From Alitta virens (Eukaryota; Annelida; Polychaeta; Phyllodocida; Nereididae): DNA of 64,000 nucleotides. This document shows, one piece after another, positions 12,905 to 25,900 of the stretch. The notes below the pieces were generated by a model. The model saw nothing but the letters and a program-made list of their open reading frames with translations. It did no database searches and was not told where the DNA came from. A program made the translations under genes and the position numbers. Every line of letters begins with the position of its first letter. The stretch's first letter is position 1. Where the stretch lies: contig OW028573.1 in NCBI GenBank assembly GCA_932294295.1, forward strand, positions 61,295,829 to 61,359,828, given 5' to 3'.

Positions 12905-12980
12905 ACAGGCCTCTGACCGCTGCTCAGTCGCTGTGTTGTCATATATAATGCAGGGCGCACAACACCGATCAGAGGCCTGT
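12905..12980. repeat. Imperfect hairpin
   Basis: The arms 'acaggcctctga' (12905-12916) and 'tcagaggcctgt' (12969-12980) are perfect reverse complements. An inner pair 'gtgttgt' (12933-12939) and 'acaacac' (12959-12965) continues the stem after an asymmetric bulge. The size of about 76 nt resembles a small-RNA precursor or a tiny transposon; the bulge argues against a classic microRNA. Confidence 0.5.
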
Positions 12981-13216
12981 AGTCTCAATCAATTATCATT
13001 TGATGATGATGCATTTATAAGAACAGTCAATACCTTATTATTATTACTTCAGCAAGAAACTATCTGCGTATTTGATGGTAATGTACGTGATTCTGTCAAA
13101 TTTTGGAAAATCTTCAGTTTCACTAAGTATAAGTAATGATGGGCCTGTACCAAATGAGATATAGGTGCATGCTTTATGTGTTTAGTAGGTGCATGAAACT
13201 TCTGTGGTTTGATAGA

Positions 13217-13222
13217 AATAAA
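13217..13222 (+). terminator. Polyadenylation signal AATAAA
   Basis: This is the first canonical AATAAA after the stop of the CS-like gene, followed within 30 bases by a GT-rich stretch (aaaatgtgtgac). Confidence 0.4.
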
Positions 13223-13240
13223 ACTATATAAAATGTGTGA

Positions 13241-14429
13241 CTACTGAAAGTTTTATTTGCCATTGATACATTTTTCTAAATAATAAGGCCAGCCTAGCTT
13301 TTGAGTTATAGTTTTGGGACTTAATGGAAACCAACTTTGTTTCTCAGCTAAAAAAAACACTGTTAGGGCCTACTCTATAAAATAAAACTTTTCATTATGT
13401 GAATAACAGCAATGGAATATTTGGTACCCATGACACATCTAAAGATACCTAGCTGGCTTTAATGGCTTGTATTGGTTAGATACTGTAACCACGTTTGTAA
13501 CTATGATTTGATTTTAATTAATAAACACACCAAAGAAAGAAATTGTCTACTTATGATATCATTTTACTATGGCGTTGAATTAATTAGTAATTATATTTTA
13601 CCAAATACCAGTTAAATTAGGGCTGTACGTTCCATTAAAAAAAAAACAGAGGGGATGGGACCAGAAAATTTTTGCAACAGTGGTGAGGGTGGTTTCCGAG
13701 GAGGGTTGTCGAGTATTTCCCCCCCCCCCCTCTTTTCAGTTTGTTAAAAGTGTAGCAGCTAGCTGCCAGCCAGGCTGAGGGTTGCTGCATTATAATACTA
13801 GTATTTGCATAATACGGTAGATGGCGCACGTGCAATGTTGGCTGCTAAATGGGCGAGGTCGTTGAAAATGGAATCCACCTTTTCAGTGTTTGTGTTTGGA
13901 CGGTGACTTTCAAGTGAATTTGTCATTCCCATGGAACGGATGCCTATGATTATCGTCAAATATGGCTGGTTTGTGTGCTAATCCCTCTATTTTACTTGAC
14001 CAAAGTTGCTTTGTTCTGAAAGTTGGTTGCACAGAAGGAAAATTCGTTCATAATAATTCTCAGAAACTGCAGCTCTATGACAGTATGAATAGGCCTATAT
14101 GGCTATGAGTCAATTAATCTTCTGTGATCACCCAGCCTCTAAATAACTCGCATATTTATTATGAGTAATGCTTAGTTAATGCTAATTGGTTACTGAAACG
14201 AATTAGGTGTGATTGACGATGCATTACATATTGCATGAAATAATTAATGATCGACAATCATTTACGCCTACATTTATACTATTATAGCCTATATAGCCAT
14301 TATAGGGCCATTAATATGGCATTATTATTGCATTAAGCATATTTCTGTAGAAGGTCTGTGCAATATTCTTCATCAGACGGAGACTATATAACAAGCCTGG
14401 GTGACGACTAGACTTAAGCCTAGTACACG
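13241..14429. other. Gene-free stretch
   Basis: There is no supported exon. A C-run lies at about 13719-13731. A CpG-containing patch at 13800-13960 (with 'agatggcgcacgtg') could be part of the EFR3 promoter or a 5' non-coding exon, but no splice donor or TATA box makes the case. Confidence 0.3.
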
Positions 14430-14650
14430 GGTCTAGTCAACTGGTCCGCCAGACGACTGGTCCTCTGACCAACTCGCCCGCCGATACAACTGGTCCGCCA
14501 GTCAGGTCAACTGGTCCGCTACCTGTGGTCAACTGGTCCGCTACCTGTGGTCAACTGGTCCGCTACCTGTGGTCAACTGGTCCGCTACCTGTGGTCAACT
14601 GATCCGCCACTAAGAGTCATTTGGTCCGCCAGAAAGTCAACTGGTCCTCT
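14430..14650. repeat. 22-bp minisatellite
   Basis: The unit 'ggtcaactggtccgctacct' plus 'gt' recurs four times in tandem without change from about 14505, with degenerate 'actggtccgcca' versions on both sides. A core of 'aactggtccgc' is shared by nearly all units. No gene overlaps it. Confidence 0.85.
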
Positions 14651-15748
14651 ATGAAATTGTTTTGGGTCCTGTGTTGTTATTTCAAAATTCAGTTATGTTG
14701 GGTCAAATATGATAATATGGAATTATAAAACAAATCTCTTTTAAGAAAGGTGAAAAAAAAAAAAACATCATAGAGAAGTGGTGCAACTTCAGAAAGATGT
14801 AGGACAGTCCGACTAGACATATATAGGCCCTAAATATATTTCTAACTTATAAAAAAAAGTCAAAGTAACAAATTTCAAACTATTTGACTTGTATATATTG
14901 TTACATTAATTTGATGAAAAACGCAACAGAACACTTCAAACTTGAGCAACAATGATCAGGTAAAATTGCTAAATTCAATTGCAGCTTATCACTATTTTCC
15001 TTTAATTTTTGTCCACAAGATCCACAAAACAGACCTTTCTGGGCAAACAAGAAGGTTTAATTAAAAACTATTCTCAGATTTTTAGTTCTCAAGATATTCC
15101 AGTTTTGATTTTGTACAAATCTGAACCTCAGAGGGGGGGGGGGGGGGGGTGGTGCTAGGGCAGCCACTTGCCGACGCTCGGCTGCGAGAATGAGGCCACC
15201 CACCGCACGTCCGGTTCGCTGTCATGACTAACAAATTCATCAGATTTTGGCATTATGATCGGGAATAATCTTAATATGTTGTAGCCAATCTGTAGAGTTT
15301 GTCAGTGGCTGGGGAGGGCCAGGTGGTAGGAACAGGCATACATGTAAGACAACAGAGGCCAGTTTTATGGTTAATGTAGCTGGGGTCACTGAAGACACAC
15401 TCGATCACTGTCTGTCTAAATTAAATGTCAGTCTTAGGAAACCTTATAATACAAACTATGGAGCATGTAGCCTCTGGTATGTAGAGCTCTGTTCAAATGG
15501 CTGGTTTATAATGGACACAGCCATATAGTGCATGCCTTTCATTGTTCCTGCTTCTCGTAATTGTTTCCATAGAATTAATTCATTGGTAGTACAATAGAAT
15601 AGTATCAACCATAATTATGAATTTATTGTATTCTTATGATAATTTGGTTTTGAGGAAACTGGAATTTATCACAGAAAAAAATTGACTGGATATCAGCTTA
15701 TTATTTTATTTTGCAACTCTGACTAAATTGTTAGAACCCTGTGTGTAA
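14651..15748. other. Gene-free stretch with a 17-base G-run
   Basis: No exon is supported. A perfect run of 17 G lies at 15133-15149, next to a GC-rich 'gccacttgccgacgctcggctgcgag' patch. The remainder is AT-rich. Confidence 0.5.
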
Positions 15749-16290
15749 AGGGGCGTTCACACTATCACGTATAAGACCTACATATGACCTCGTACGTCAA
15801 AAATTGGCTATATGTGCTCACTCGTGGCTCTGTTAATCACATATAACTTGTTTCTACAAGCGTACGTGGGGCAATTGAAGATCGCTCGCCGTCCAACACT
15901 CGCCAAACGCTCGCCAAACGCTCCCTCGTCAGGCATCCTTGAATGGCTCGTAGATCGCCCGTGGGAGTGGTTCAAGGATGGGTACGGAAGAGTATATACG
16001 GATGGACAGTGGCTACGTATGGCTATGTACGTCGACAATTCTGATGAAGATTTTATGATTATACGTAGGACGCTCGCCGACTGACCCCGGGGAAATTACG
16101 TAACTAATATAAACAATATACTTGTAAAATGTCCGCCAAAGTTTTGAACATGTTTAAAAATTTTTCCTCTCTTCACGTATGTCCGCGAGTGGTCAAGCCG
16201 TCCAGGAGTGATCTTCCAATATGCATGAGTATACATAAAACATTCGGCGAGTGAATCACGTATGGACAAGGATGAGCAAGAGTAAAAAAA
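15749..16290. mobile_element. Harbinger-like non-autonomous fragment
   Basis: The left end reads TAA (15746-15748) followed by 'aggggcgttcacactatcac', the same style as the ends of the elements at 37862 and 45774. A 28-bp segment (15819-15846) is identical to 44748-44775, so this and the relic at 44.7 kb belong to one family. The interior is rich in 'cgctcgcc' words. The right end is not found; a ~30-bp 'attctgatg(a/t)agattttatga' block at 16039-16062 recurs at 16424-16447. The open frames here are accidental. Confidence 0.55.
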
Positions 16291-16967
16291 TATGAATGAA
16301 AAATATGAATGAGGCTGGAGGTATGCAATCTTGCTTGTGAGTTTTACTAAACCGTTTTAGTAACATGCTCTGGCCACATGAAAAATGTTAATTGCGTGTG
16401 CTCTTGATGAAATTTCAGGCAATTCTGATGTAGATTTTATGATTATAGCCAAAGTGTGCTAACAGAAATTGCCTAGGTTGGCAATGAAGAACTGGAGCAC
16501 TAGAAAATGCATTGATCCAAAATACAAAAATTTGGACTAACACATAATTAATTTGTGTATGTTGATTTGACTGTATTAACCACCACCACCACAAAAAAAG
16601 CTACTGGATTATAATCATGATAATGGGTGAAAGGACTTGGCCAATTTGCAGAATAGATATGTGAATGATGTAGATCTAATCTGTAATTAGTCTACATGTA
16701 GATCCTGTTTTAACTGTCATCATCATATTATATATGGTTTCCCTTTCGGACTGAAATTACGAAATATTTAGGTGCATGTGACATGTACATAGCATGTTGC
16801 TGTGCAGAATGTGTGGTCTATATGCCAATTATAGAATACGGAAGACCCTACATCACCTGTGATTAAACAATATCCTGGTTAGAATTCACAGCGAATGCAG
16901 TTTCATTTGTTATTTGTAATATTTTGGCTAGTAATTGATTCATTTTAAAGGAGGACTGGTGATACCT
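16291..16967. other. Gene-free stretch before the EFR3 start
   Basis: No homologous coding sequence is visible. A plausible acceptor (cattttaaag, ending 16950) lies just before the EFR3 coding exon, so a 5' non-coding or short coding exon further upstream is likely. Confidence 0.4.
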
Positions 16968-19900
16968 ATGAGGAAGATGAAGAAAACTGAAAGTCTTGAG
17001 TCTTTAATCCAGGAGGACAAACCATCATGTTGTCAAAATGTTCATGACTTCTTTAATTTTACTTTGGTAGATTGCTGTGGGTGTTGCGGGGCTTTTAAGC
17101 CTCGTTACAAGAAGTTGGTGGATAACATTTTCCCAGCCAACCCGGACGATGGGTTAGTCAAAAGTAACATGGACAAACTGACATTTTTTGCCATGAAATC
17201 TCCCGAAAAATTGGACCGAATTGGTGAATATCTTGCCTCTCGGGTGAACAGGGATGTCTATCGGCAAAGATATCAGTAAGTATTACTCTGTTTTGATTTC
17301 GGAAATTAAAATTTTACCAAATAATGATTTTGTTTAAAAAACTTTAAATATTTTGTGAGGTGCAAAAGACAACACTGATGTAAAAAAAAAATGACGATAA
17401 TACAAAATTAAATTTTTGAAATACCAATAAAACAATTGTAAGCTTTTTCTTTTATTAATCTTTTGCATGTAGCCTCTTTTATCAACATTGCTTCATTTGT
17501 TTGGTTTCTTTTAATAATTTTACGGCATCGTAGTTCTGGTGTACACACCTGTGTCAGTCAATTTAGCCACAAACCACTTTGAATCTTACTGCAAAATCAG
17601 TGCAAATGCTTCTTTGTGTTAGTTTAATATTTTTGTCACCATCTTTCAGGTATGTCCATATAGCCATGGAAGCTCTGGACACTCTTCTAGTCACCTGCCA
17701 TGCCCAGACACTGAATATTTTTGTTGAGAGTTTTCTCAAGCTGGTGCAGAAATTGTTAGAAGTGAATGAGCCTGAATTGCAGATTCTTGCAACTGCATCA
17801 GTGAGTGTGTTATGGTTTATATATTGAGCTATCAAACATTTCTTGATATTGCTCGCAATTTAGTTAATTTTTATTTCACTTATAAATAAATGTGATGATG
17901 GAAATATTTCTGTTGGGTTTTTTTTGCAGTTCGTGAAGTTTGCCAACATAGAAGAAGATACTCCTTCGTATCATCGAATATATGACTTCTTTGTGTCCAA
18001 GTTTGGCTCACTGTGTCATAATAATCATGACGACAAGGAGACTAGGGAAAGGTATGTTGCTATTATATTGTCAACTGTATTTCGCTTATGAGTCGCTTAA
18101 TATGGCAATGCAAATCAATGTCTAGTGGTAGAAGTGTTAATTAATCACTTAAAGTCATCTTTAGATTTTTTTTTCCATTAACAGATTTAACATGAAATTA
18201 CGAACACTTGATCCACCATTGGAAAATTTACCTCATGCTCTGACAATATTGAACAAATTTATAAGTTAATTACGTTACAACAAAATTACAATAAACATGT
18301 TATTGTGTATTTATTACAGACTAAGAGTTGCTGGACTGCAAGGACTGCAAGGAGTTGTTCGTAAAACAGTCAGTGATGATCTTCAGACCAACATTTGGGA
18401 GCCAACACACATGGACAAAATTGTTCCTTCACTAATGTATAATATTCAAGATGCACCGTAAGTACACTTTGTTTCAATACTTTGTGAAATAAATCTAATC
18501 TGAGGTAAAATATTTTATATAAGCCTGTCTTCAAATTCTCAAGTTTCGCTCAAGAGTGCTGTAGCTTGAAATTTTCCTGTTATCACCTGCAATGTTAACA
18601 GCAATAGCTCATAATTTTAATATTTAGTCATAGAGTGTCACTACTAATGCTAATGATGGACACTCCAACTGCTCCAGTCATCAATACTAAATTATTGACC
18701 AATAAATAAGCCTTTTAAATGCATATATCTGGCTATGGATTTGGCTTTAACAACGGATATTTCTTGGTATGATTTTAGTGAATTACCATCTCAAGACACT
18801 GACAGCCCAAAAGAGGATGAGCAACAAAGTGTAACGGCTGAACATGTATTCAGAGAGCTTGTCTGCAAGGCATCTTACGGGAACATCAACTCAGTTCTCA
18901 AACCTGTATTGACGTAAGTAGAGTGAAGTGATTCATTGTGTTCTGTGATACTATGGTCTCATTAAAAATCTGTTATGAATGAACAATGATGAGTATTACA
19001 ATTACATTTGTTTCCTTTACAGTCATTTAGACAATCACAACCTCTGGGTCCCAAATCACTTTGCTGTGAAAGTATTCAAGATTATTATGTTTTCTGTCCA
19101 GGTATGTTTTGCTGATTATATTTTACTTGATGTTAGAAGAGTCAGAAACTGTCACAAAAGATATATTACTTCTCAAACAGTTTGAGTTTTGGTTAAGTGT
19201 CATTTTAAATAATTCAGAAATGAATATCTATAATTGTTGGACAAGTTAATAGTTTGCAATCTTAAATTATATTTCTTCCTTTTTCAGGCACAATATGGTT
19301 ATGTGGTTGTACAAATGCTCATGAGTCATTTGGATGAAAACACTAAAAAAGATCCGGCGATTAAATCCAGTATAGTAGATACATTGTATGAAACAGTTCT
19401 CATTGCTGCTGGGGGATCTATAGGTAAGGTCTTCAAATGTATTCACTAGTAAAAAGTAAATCTCTTTGTTTATTGCTCGACAGGACTAATAATATAGCTT
19501 TTTCCAGGTCCCTCTGTGCTTGATGTTTTCAACACACTGTTGCGCCACCTGCGGCTCAGCATCGATGCTAACCCCAGTGACAGGAGACGGATAAAGGACG
19601 AGGAGAATTTCCAAGATAAAGTGATCGACACCATCAGTGAATTTGCAAAACATCTGCCGGACTATCAAAAGATTGAAATTCTGATGTTCGTCATGGGCAA
19701 GATACCAATGCCTTCTGAAGATGGGTAGGTGGTAATGTATTTCTTAAAAAGAAAATCTGAGTAACTGCGTAATGTTTATTTCATAAGATGTTAAGTTGAT
19801 GTTTTATACAACCAGAAAAACTAATTTGTCTTTTATTTGCAGAGATACGAAGGATGTGAAATTGCAAACCATGTTATTGAAAACCATTTTAAAGGTAATA

Positions 19901-22900
19901 ATTGTGTTGATTCAAGTTTTATTTATGCTATTAGTTCTTTGCATGCTGTGAGAAAATATGAAAATATTTAAATGTCTTTAATAACTATTTTTAGGTGGCA
20001 ACAAAATACAAGACAAACCTCATTGCAAATGCTTTCCCCCCTGCATTTCTGGATCCATTATTGAAAATCTCAATATCAACAGATTCTGGAATTCGTGTAA
20101 ATGTTCAAAAGATTCTGCACACACTTTTGGACAGACATGACAATTTGCCAAAATTGAAGGAAGTCAAGTGAGTTTTATCACTGTGATGCTACATTTTGAA
20201 AATGATCTGTAAAATGGTAAAATTGTTAAAATTGTCACATGGACAAAATTCGGACTGCTAACGGGATGACTTTATCATTGTAGCATTCCAAGAGATATTG
20301 CGCAGCTGGACCTTACAGTTGAGAAAGCCCCTCGAGCAGATGTTATGTTTATGAAGAAGGTCAGTGTTCATTAGATTCACCTAAAGTAACCAGTAGAACC
20401 TTTTCTAGAATATAGTTACTGCATATTATTCAACACAAGTGATTTTAAGGCATATTCACATCTTGACCTCAACCATATTTAAAGCTTTTGAACATTGTAT
20501 CATGGCAGTACCGTTTGGAAAGATTGAGATGTAGATTGTATAATGTTGCCAATTATGAAGAAAAACACAGGAAGGTATGATTTCAAAGAACCTGAAAGAG
20601 GAAAGCCTAGAGGATATTAATTATTATATGCAGTTGGGAGAATTGCAAGAAAATAAATCAACGTGACGCATGTAAAGCTGCTAAAGTAAGATATCAGTTA
20701 TGAGTGAAAATTGATAATGTTGTTTCAGTATGGGTCATCATTTTACGGACATATTTACGAGAACATGCAGCAGCTAAACAACAGAGTGGATAACTTTGAA
20801 ACTCTGTACACTACATTAGCTCTGGTTTGCATTGAGATTGGTGGAGATGAAGTGCTCATTGAACTATTTAGACTTACATTTGGAATTCAAGTAAGGAATT
20901 TGTATGAGGTTTTGTTTGCCAATTTCAAAATGGTCTTGTTTTGCTTGAGAAGTCAACAACATTTTCTCTTCTTTTTTCAGCACATGGCAATGAATCTCCC
21001 ACTGCTCATGACCCACAAATGTGCCATACATTCTCTAGTCGCTGCTTATATGAACTTGATGAGCCAACTCACTGCTATACCTGCCCTCTGCCAGCACACG
21101 GAAAATGTAAGCTACAATGAAAAAGTGTTATTCTGTACATTCAAATTTTATCATGAGTTTTTGATTCTTTGTACTGTGGATGCTTGTGGTGGATGTTAGT
21201 GATAAATTTAAGTTTCAAATTAATTAAGGTTGCTGTTATGTTACACTCGAAATCAGCAGAATTCGCCCTTCAGCGAAATTTCGCCACCCCCAGTATTGCC
21301 CATAAAGTTAGTGTAAGTCTGTAACTAGTGTATTTGTTTTGTAACTAAATGTGTACATTATCAGCCATGTTTGATATTTGACAATGCAACAAAATGATGA
21401 GTTTCTTCAAATAGTTTTCAGGGGTGGTGAATTCTGAGTGTAGTTGTTTTATCTTTTTATATCTTGAGTAAGTTCTGAATGCTGTGCTTTAGAGTATGAT
21501 TTGCAGGAAAATGGACTCGAACATCTAATGTACTAATGTCTGAAGTCTACCAAAATTTATTTTATTTTAAGGTTATTCGTATGAGAAGAGAGCAGGCTCC
21601 ATATTATTTACCTGAATTAGCATTCAATAGGGGCAATACTGCTGACAGGTCAGTAGAGCATTACTACTTTATACCATTTGATTTTACATATATATCAAAT
21701 ATTTTATAGAATATAGAGCGTACTTTGCAAGTGCTGCCTCATTGTTTCTTTGATTTTAGCCCTTTATCAGTGTTGATGTTATTGGAAATAATGATAGGGG
21801 GCACTGCATTTGCATCTGCTCTATAGTGCCACCTGCTGATAAAGATGGTAAACTTAATGCAATTGCTGAAGCATTACAGTACGTTATGACTGAATGTACA
21901 TATTTTGTATTTTAACAAGCACTAAAGGCAATTGTTGTTGTGAAAAAAGGATAAGTCATCTTACTAGTATATTTTTATGGAGGAGGGTCTCTTATTATTA
22001 TCTTTATTCCAGGGAGGTTAAATATGACTTGCCCGCCAAAGAAAATGGGATATATTTTGATAAAGAGCTGATGGAAAGAGAATTGCAAGCTGCTGGATAT
22101 GTGTCAATGGGACTAAAAATTAATTGTAATTGAATTTTGGTAGCTTGCATGTTTCCTTCTCCTTCGTAGTGAATTAACTCTATTAGGAAAGTGACCTGAT
22201 TTTGAAATGAGATGCCTTAAAAAGACAATGCCGTTTTGAGTGTGCAGTAGTGGTAATTAACATTGTGATGAGTTGTATAATTCCATTATACTGAGAACTA
22301 ACGTCATACAGAAGCTCAACAGTCAGATAGATAGTGAACTAGATTGACTTTATTACAAAACAAATATGCAAAAATATTGTACCATAAAAAGGCAAACGCT
22401 GGCAGAATATAATGGAGAGAGCACATTTTTTATGTATCATTAACCTTAATACAAATCACTTACAGTATCCTTAACCTTTGGTTGAGATGTGTAGAGGGTC
22501 AAAAATTGTTAACCAAGATTAACGTCAGATCTGACATGTATGGCCTACTTCTGATTCATTTCTTATCAAGGCATTGACACACTTTTTTTTAGACGAAAGT
22601 GGTACACTGGGCGACATTGATTTTTGCCACAAAATCAAAATTCGCCACTTTAAATTAAGTGCAAGAAACAGATGGCTGTCGCAGTGATATCATACTGTCA
22701 ATGATATAAACAATTAGTTTTGTAACAAATCAAGAACTTGCAAGGTGTATAATCATGTTAAAGTGGGGTGGCGAATCTCGATGTCTTGGCGAATTTCAAT
22801 GTTGCCGAGTGTACAGTACACCAAGAAAAACATAAACCTGTGCAAATGTTAGAATCCCATATAACATTGTCTAATCATCAGTAATGAGCTTAAACAAAAC

Positions 22901-25900
22901 TGGAAGAAGAAGAAAATTGCATTCTTGGTACAGAAAAAAAAATCCTGTCTTCATTTGTTATTGTTAAATCATTGTTCTGATATATAGACAGCTTGATCTA
23001 CAATATTTCTTAATCATATAGCCATCTGAAATTTCTATTAAATACCAGGTTAATAAAATGATGAGTTGATTTTTGCCAATGGCCTCTCTAACCTTGATCG
23101 CAGGTGTCCAAAGCTTTTTGATTTTTTTTATAGGATTTTTTTGTGCTACCTTCATTAAACCTGACACTTAAACATATTGTTTTGTAGATGCGGGTATATT
23201 GTACTTTAAATTGTAAACACCTTGTGAGTGACAGCTTTGGAAATTTCATGTTGTGACAAATGACATTGCTGTGGCTTGTATGACTAATTAGCTTTGAATC
23301 TAGAAATGTGTTTTACTAATTTAGCTGAATGCATTTTAATCCTGAGGGTGTTCCTACACATTGCAGCTACCCTGAGCCTGAAACCATTTCGCCTAATATG
23401 GTGTTTGATGTGGATGCCGTGAGTGAAGCCCTTCGTAGTAGTGGTCGAGATACTACACGTCTTGCAACCCCTTACATTCCTAAACCTTCTGGACTAGGTA
23501 ATCTCATTAATATTATTAACAAGTTTTCTCCCCGTTTGACTCACTTGAGACCCATTAGTATCTTATTATTATTAGGGTTATATTGTAGAGATCTTGCGTA
23601 GAATGTTTATCTTCTTAATCTGCATTTGATATCTTGAAATGCATACATAGCAGTATATTTTAAAATCATAATCACTCTGTATAGCTTAATCTATTAGATT
23701 ATTTTATATCATCTGCCATCATGCTACTCAGAAGTCTACCCCAAAGTTGTAGATTTATCTATCAAAGCAAGAAACACAAATTCTTGTTAAGTGTGAAAAG
23801 AAAGTAAGATTGTTTTTGTACCCCAGGTTGTAGTGTGACTTAACGAGACATTTTAATTAATTGATTTTTGGCCCTGAAGTTGTGAGAAAAAAATCTAATT
23901 CGCTAAAATTTCAAAATATGGCATTGGAAAATTTGAGTCTGAAGACCAGGAAACTTTTTCAAAGGTATTACAACAAAATCGTGTGCAAGTCCTCATCTCA
24001 TTAATTAACCACAACACCATATATCTAGTCTCAATCTAGATCTGGATAAAGAAGTCACACCAGCCTGCATCCAGTACCTAATTATACTTATGCTGTATTT
24101 AATGTTAGAATGATAAGAGCTCTCATAGTTCTGTTGTTAGAATTATACTTTCACTAGAAAGGTTGCTGTAGAAATTCATTACAAAGTAATGCACATAAAA
24201 CTAGATTTCATATTCGCTTCTTTGAAGACCTTACTTCAAAACTTCGTTCATAAAAATCGTCTTGCCCGCATTTCCAGTAAGTTTAATTAGACAGTGTAGA
24301 ATACTGTACACCTTCAGCTTACATTATCTCTTTAAATATTAACTTTGCTTTATAGCTAATCATTTAATATTGTACCCTTACACATCTTCAGATGAAACAA
24401 AGCCCACTCACCGGGCCAGTATTTTTTCTTTCGTTCCCGTAAAAAGAAGTGAGTCTTTGCATGGTGTAGATAAGTTATTTTGGCAGAATTATTTTTTTTC
24501 ATCATTTATCATTTTAAGCAAGTTAATGCTTTTCTCTTACACAATCATTTCCAATGATTGATCACTTCTGTGGTTGGTTGTATTGGTGGGTGGTGGTCCG
24601 GAAGATTTTGATATCATGCTCTCCATGCAGGAGGTGGTGGGGTTCCGAGCACTGGTGGTATTTTTAATACAAGCAACTGGCAGAAAGTGATTGATGGAAA
24701 TGAATAACTATGGAACATTGATCTTATGATTGATGTCTAAGTTAAAATGATTATTGGTAATGATTAAGAATAAGCAATGTAGAATTTAAAAAAAATTGCA
24801 TTATATTGATAATATCCTAAATTATATACATCCAAAGATGCTACAAGATGAATAATAATACTTTTACGACTAAACTAGCCACACACCCACTTACTAATTA
24901 ACATAAAGGTTAAATTGAACCTATGAATTATTCTCCAAGTCATTTTGAACAAGTGGGATAACACATGTAATCCAGATTTTAACATGCATTCAAAACGCTA
25001 CAAACTGAAACTATGTGGCTTGTTCTGTCCTATCTTCCCTCCAACTTTCCTGATATGTGTTGATTCTCAAATTATTAAAAAGAATATGCAGCACTAAACA
25101 AAATTTAAAAAAAAACATATTTTTCTAGCGTGTGTTGTTTGATTATTAATGTGTATTTTTATAAAGCATGATTCTATGCATTGTGTTAAACTGTTGATTG
25201 TATGATCTGCAAGATATCACATCAGTTGGATATGATTTGATTTTGCAGCAATTACCTCATTCGTTTTGTTAACTAACCTGATTGTCGGCTAATATTCATT
25301 GAGCTGATACTTAACCCTCCGATCTCTCTTTTTTTTATCTTTATTAATTTTCAAGACCTTTATGGACGTAAGAATTTTCGTGTCACTGCATGTTGTACGC
25401 TTTTGTTGCACACATTTGTTTTGCTTCGGCTTCTGTGTTGCCTCTAAAGTTCAGCTTCAAATCTCACATTAAGTGAAACACAATCTACAAATTATGATGT
25501 ATTAACTGAACCATTGTTTAGCGATTGTTATCTACACTGTTGTCTATTGTAGTTTGAGTTCTTAAGTGAAACTCTTTGGTCTGAGAAATGTCATATGTCA
25601 CAGACAATACAGGAGCAGTGTTTGGGATAAATCGGTTTTCTTGTACAGTATGGTGAATTCCTGTGCTTATATTATTAGAACTTAAATTAGTAAAATTAGT
25701 TCAGGCTTTCTTCGTCATTTCTTTGTGCTCTGTCTAGCTAAGGGGACTCGTTATTAAAGTGTTGTAGGTACAGTCTGAATAGAACATGTATGTTGTGCAA
25801 GAATGTTTGAGTTCTGGTTGGTAAATATAGACAGCCTTGGCTGAATTGGACCTATATTTTCGACTTTTTTTCACACACTTGAGATTGAATTGACCCAACT

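Larger units (their letters stand above)
12459..13240 (+). other. Probable 3' UTR of the CS-like gene
   Basis: The stretch after the stop has no convincing frame. The first clean polyadenylation signal, AATAAA, lies at 13217-13222. The 3' UTR would then be about 780 nt and would contain the hairpin at 12905-12980. Confidence 0.5.

Noticed and set aside
14505..14600. CRISPR-like array (22-bp repeats)
   Set aside because: Units are directly adjacent with no spacers, and the genome is eukaryotic; it is a minisatellite.
15808..16084. 76- and 90-residue frames on opposite strands
   Set aside because: They lie inside a Harbinger-like repeat and lack homology; the match to 44748-44775 is at DNA level and not in a kept reading frame.
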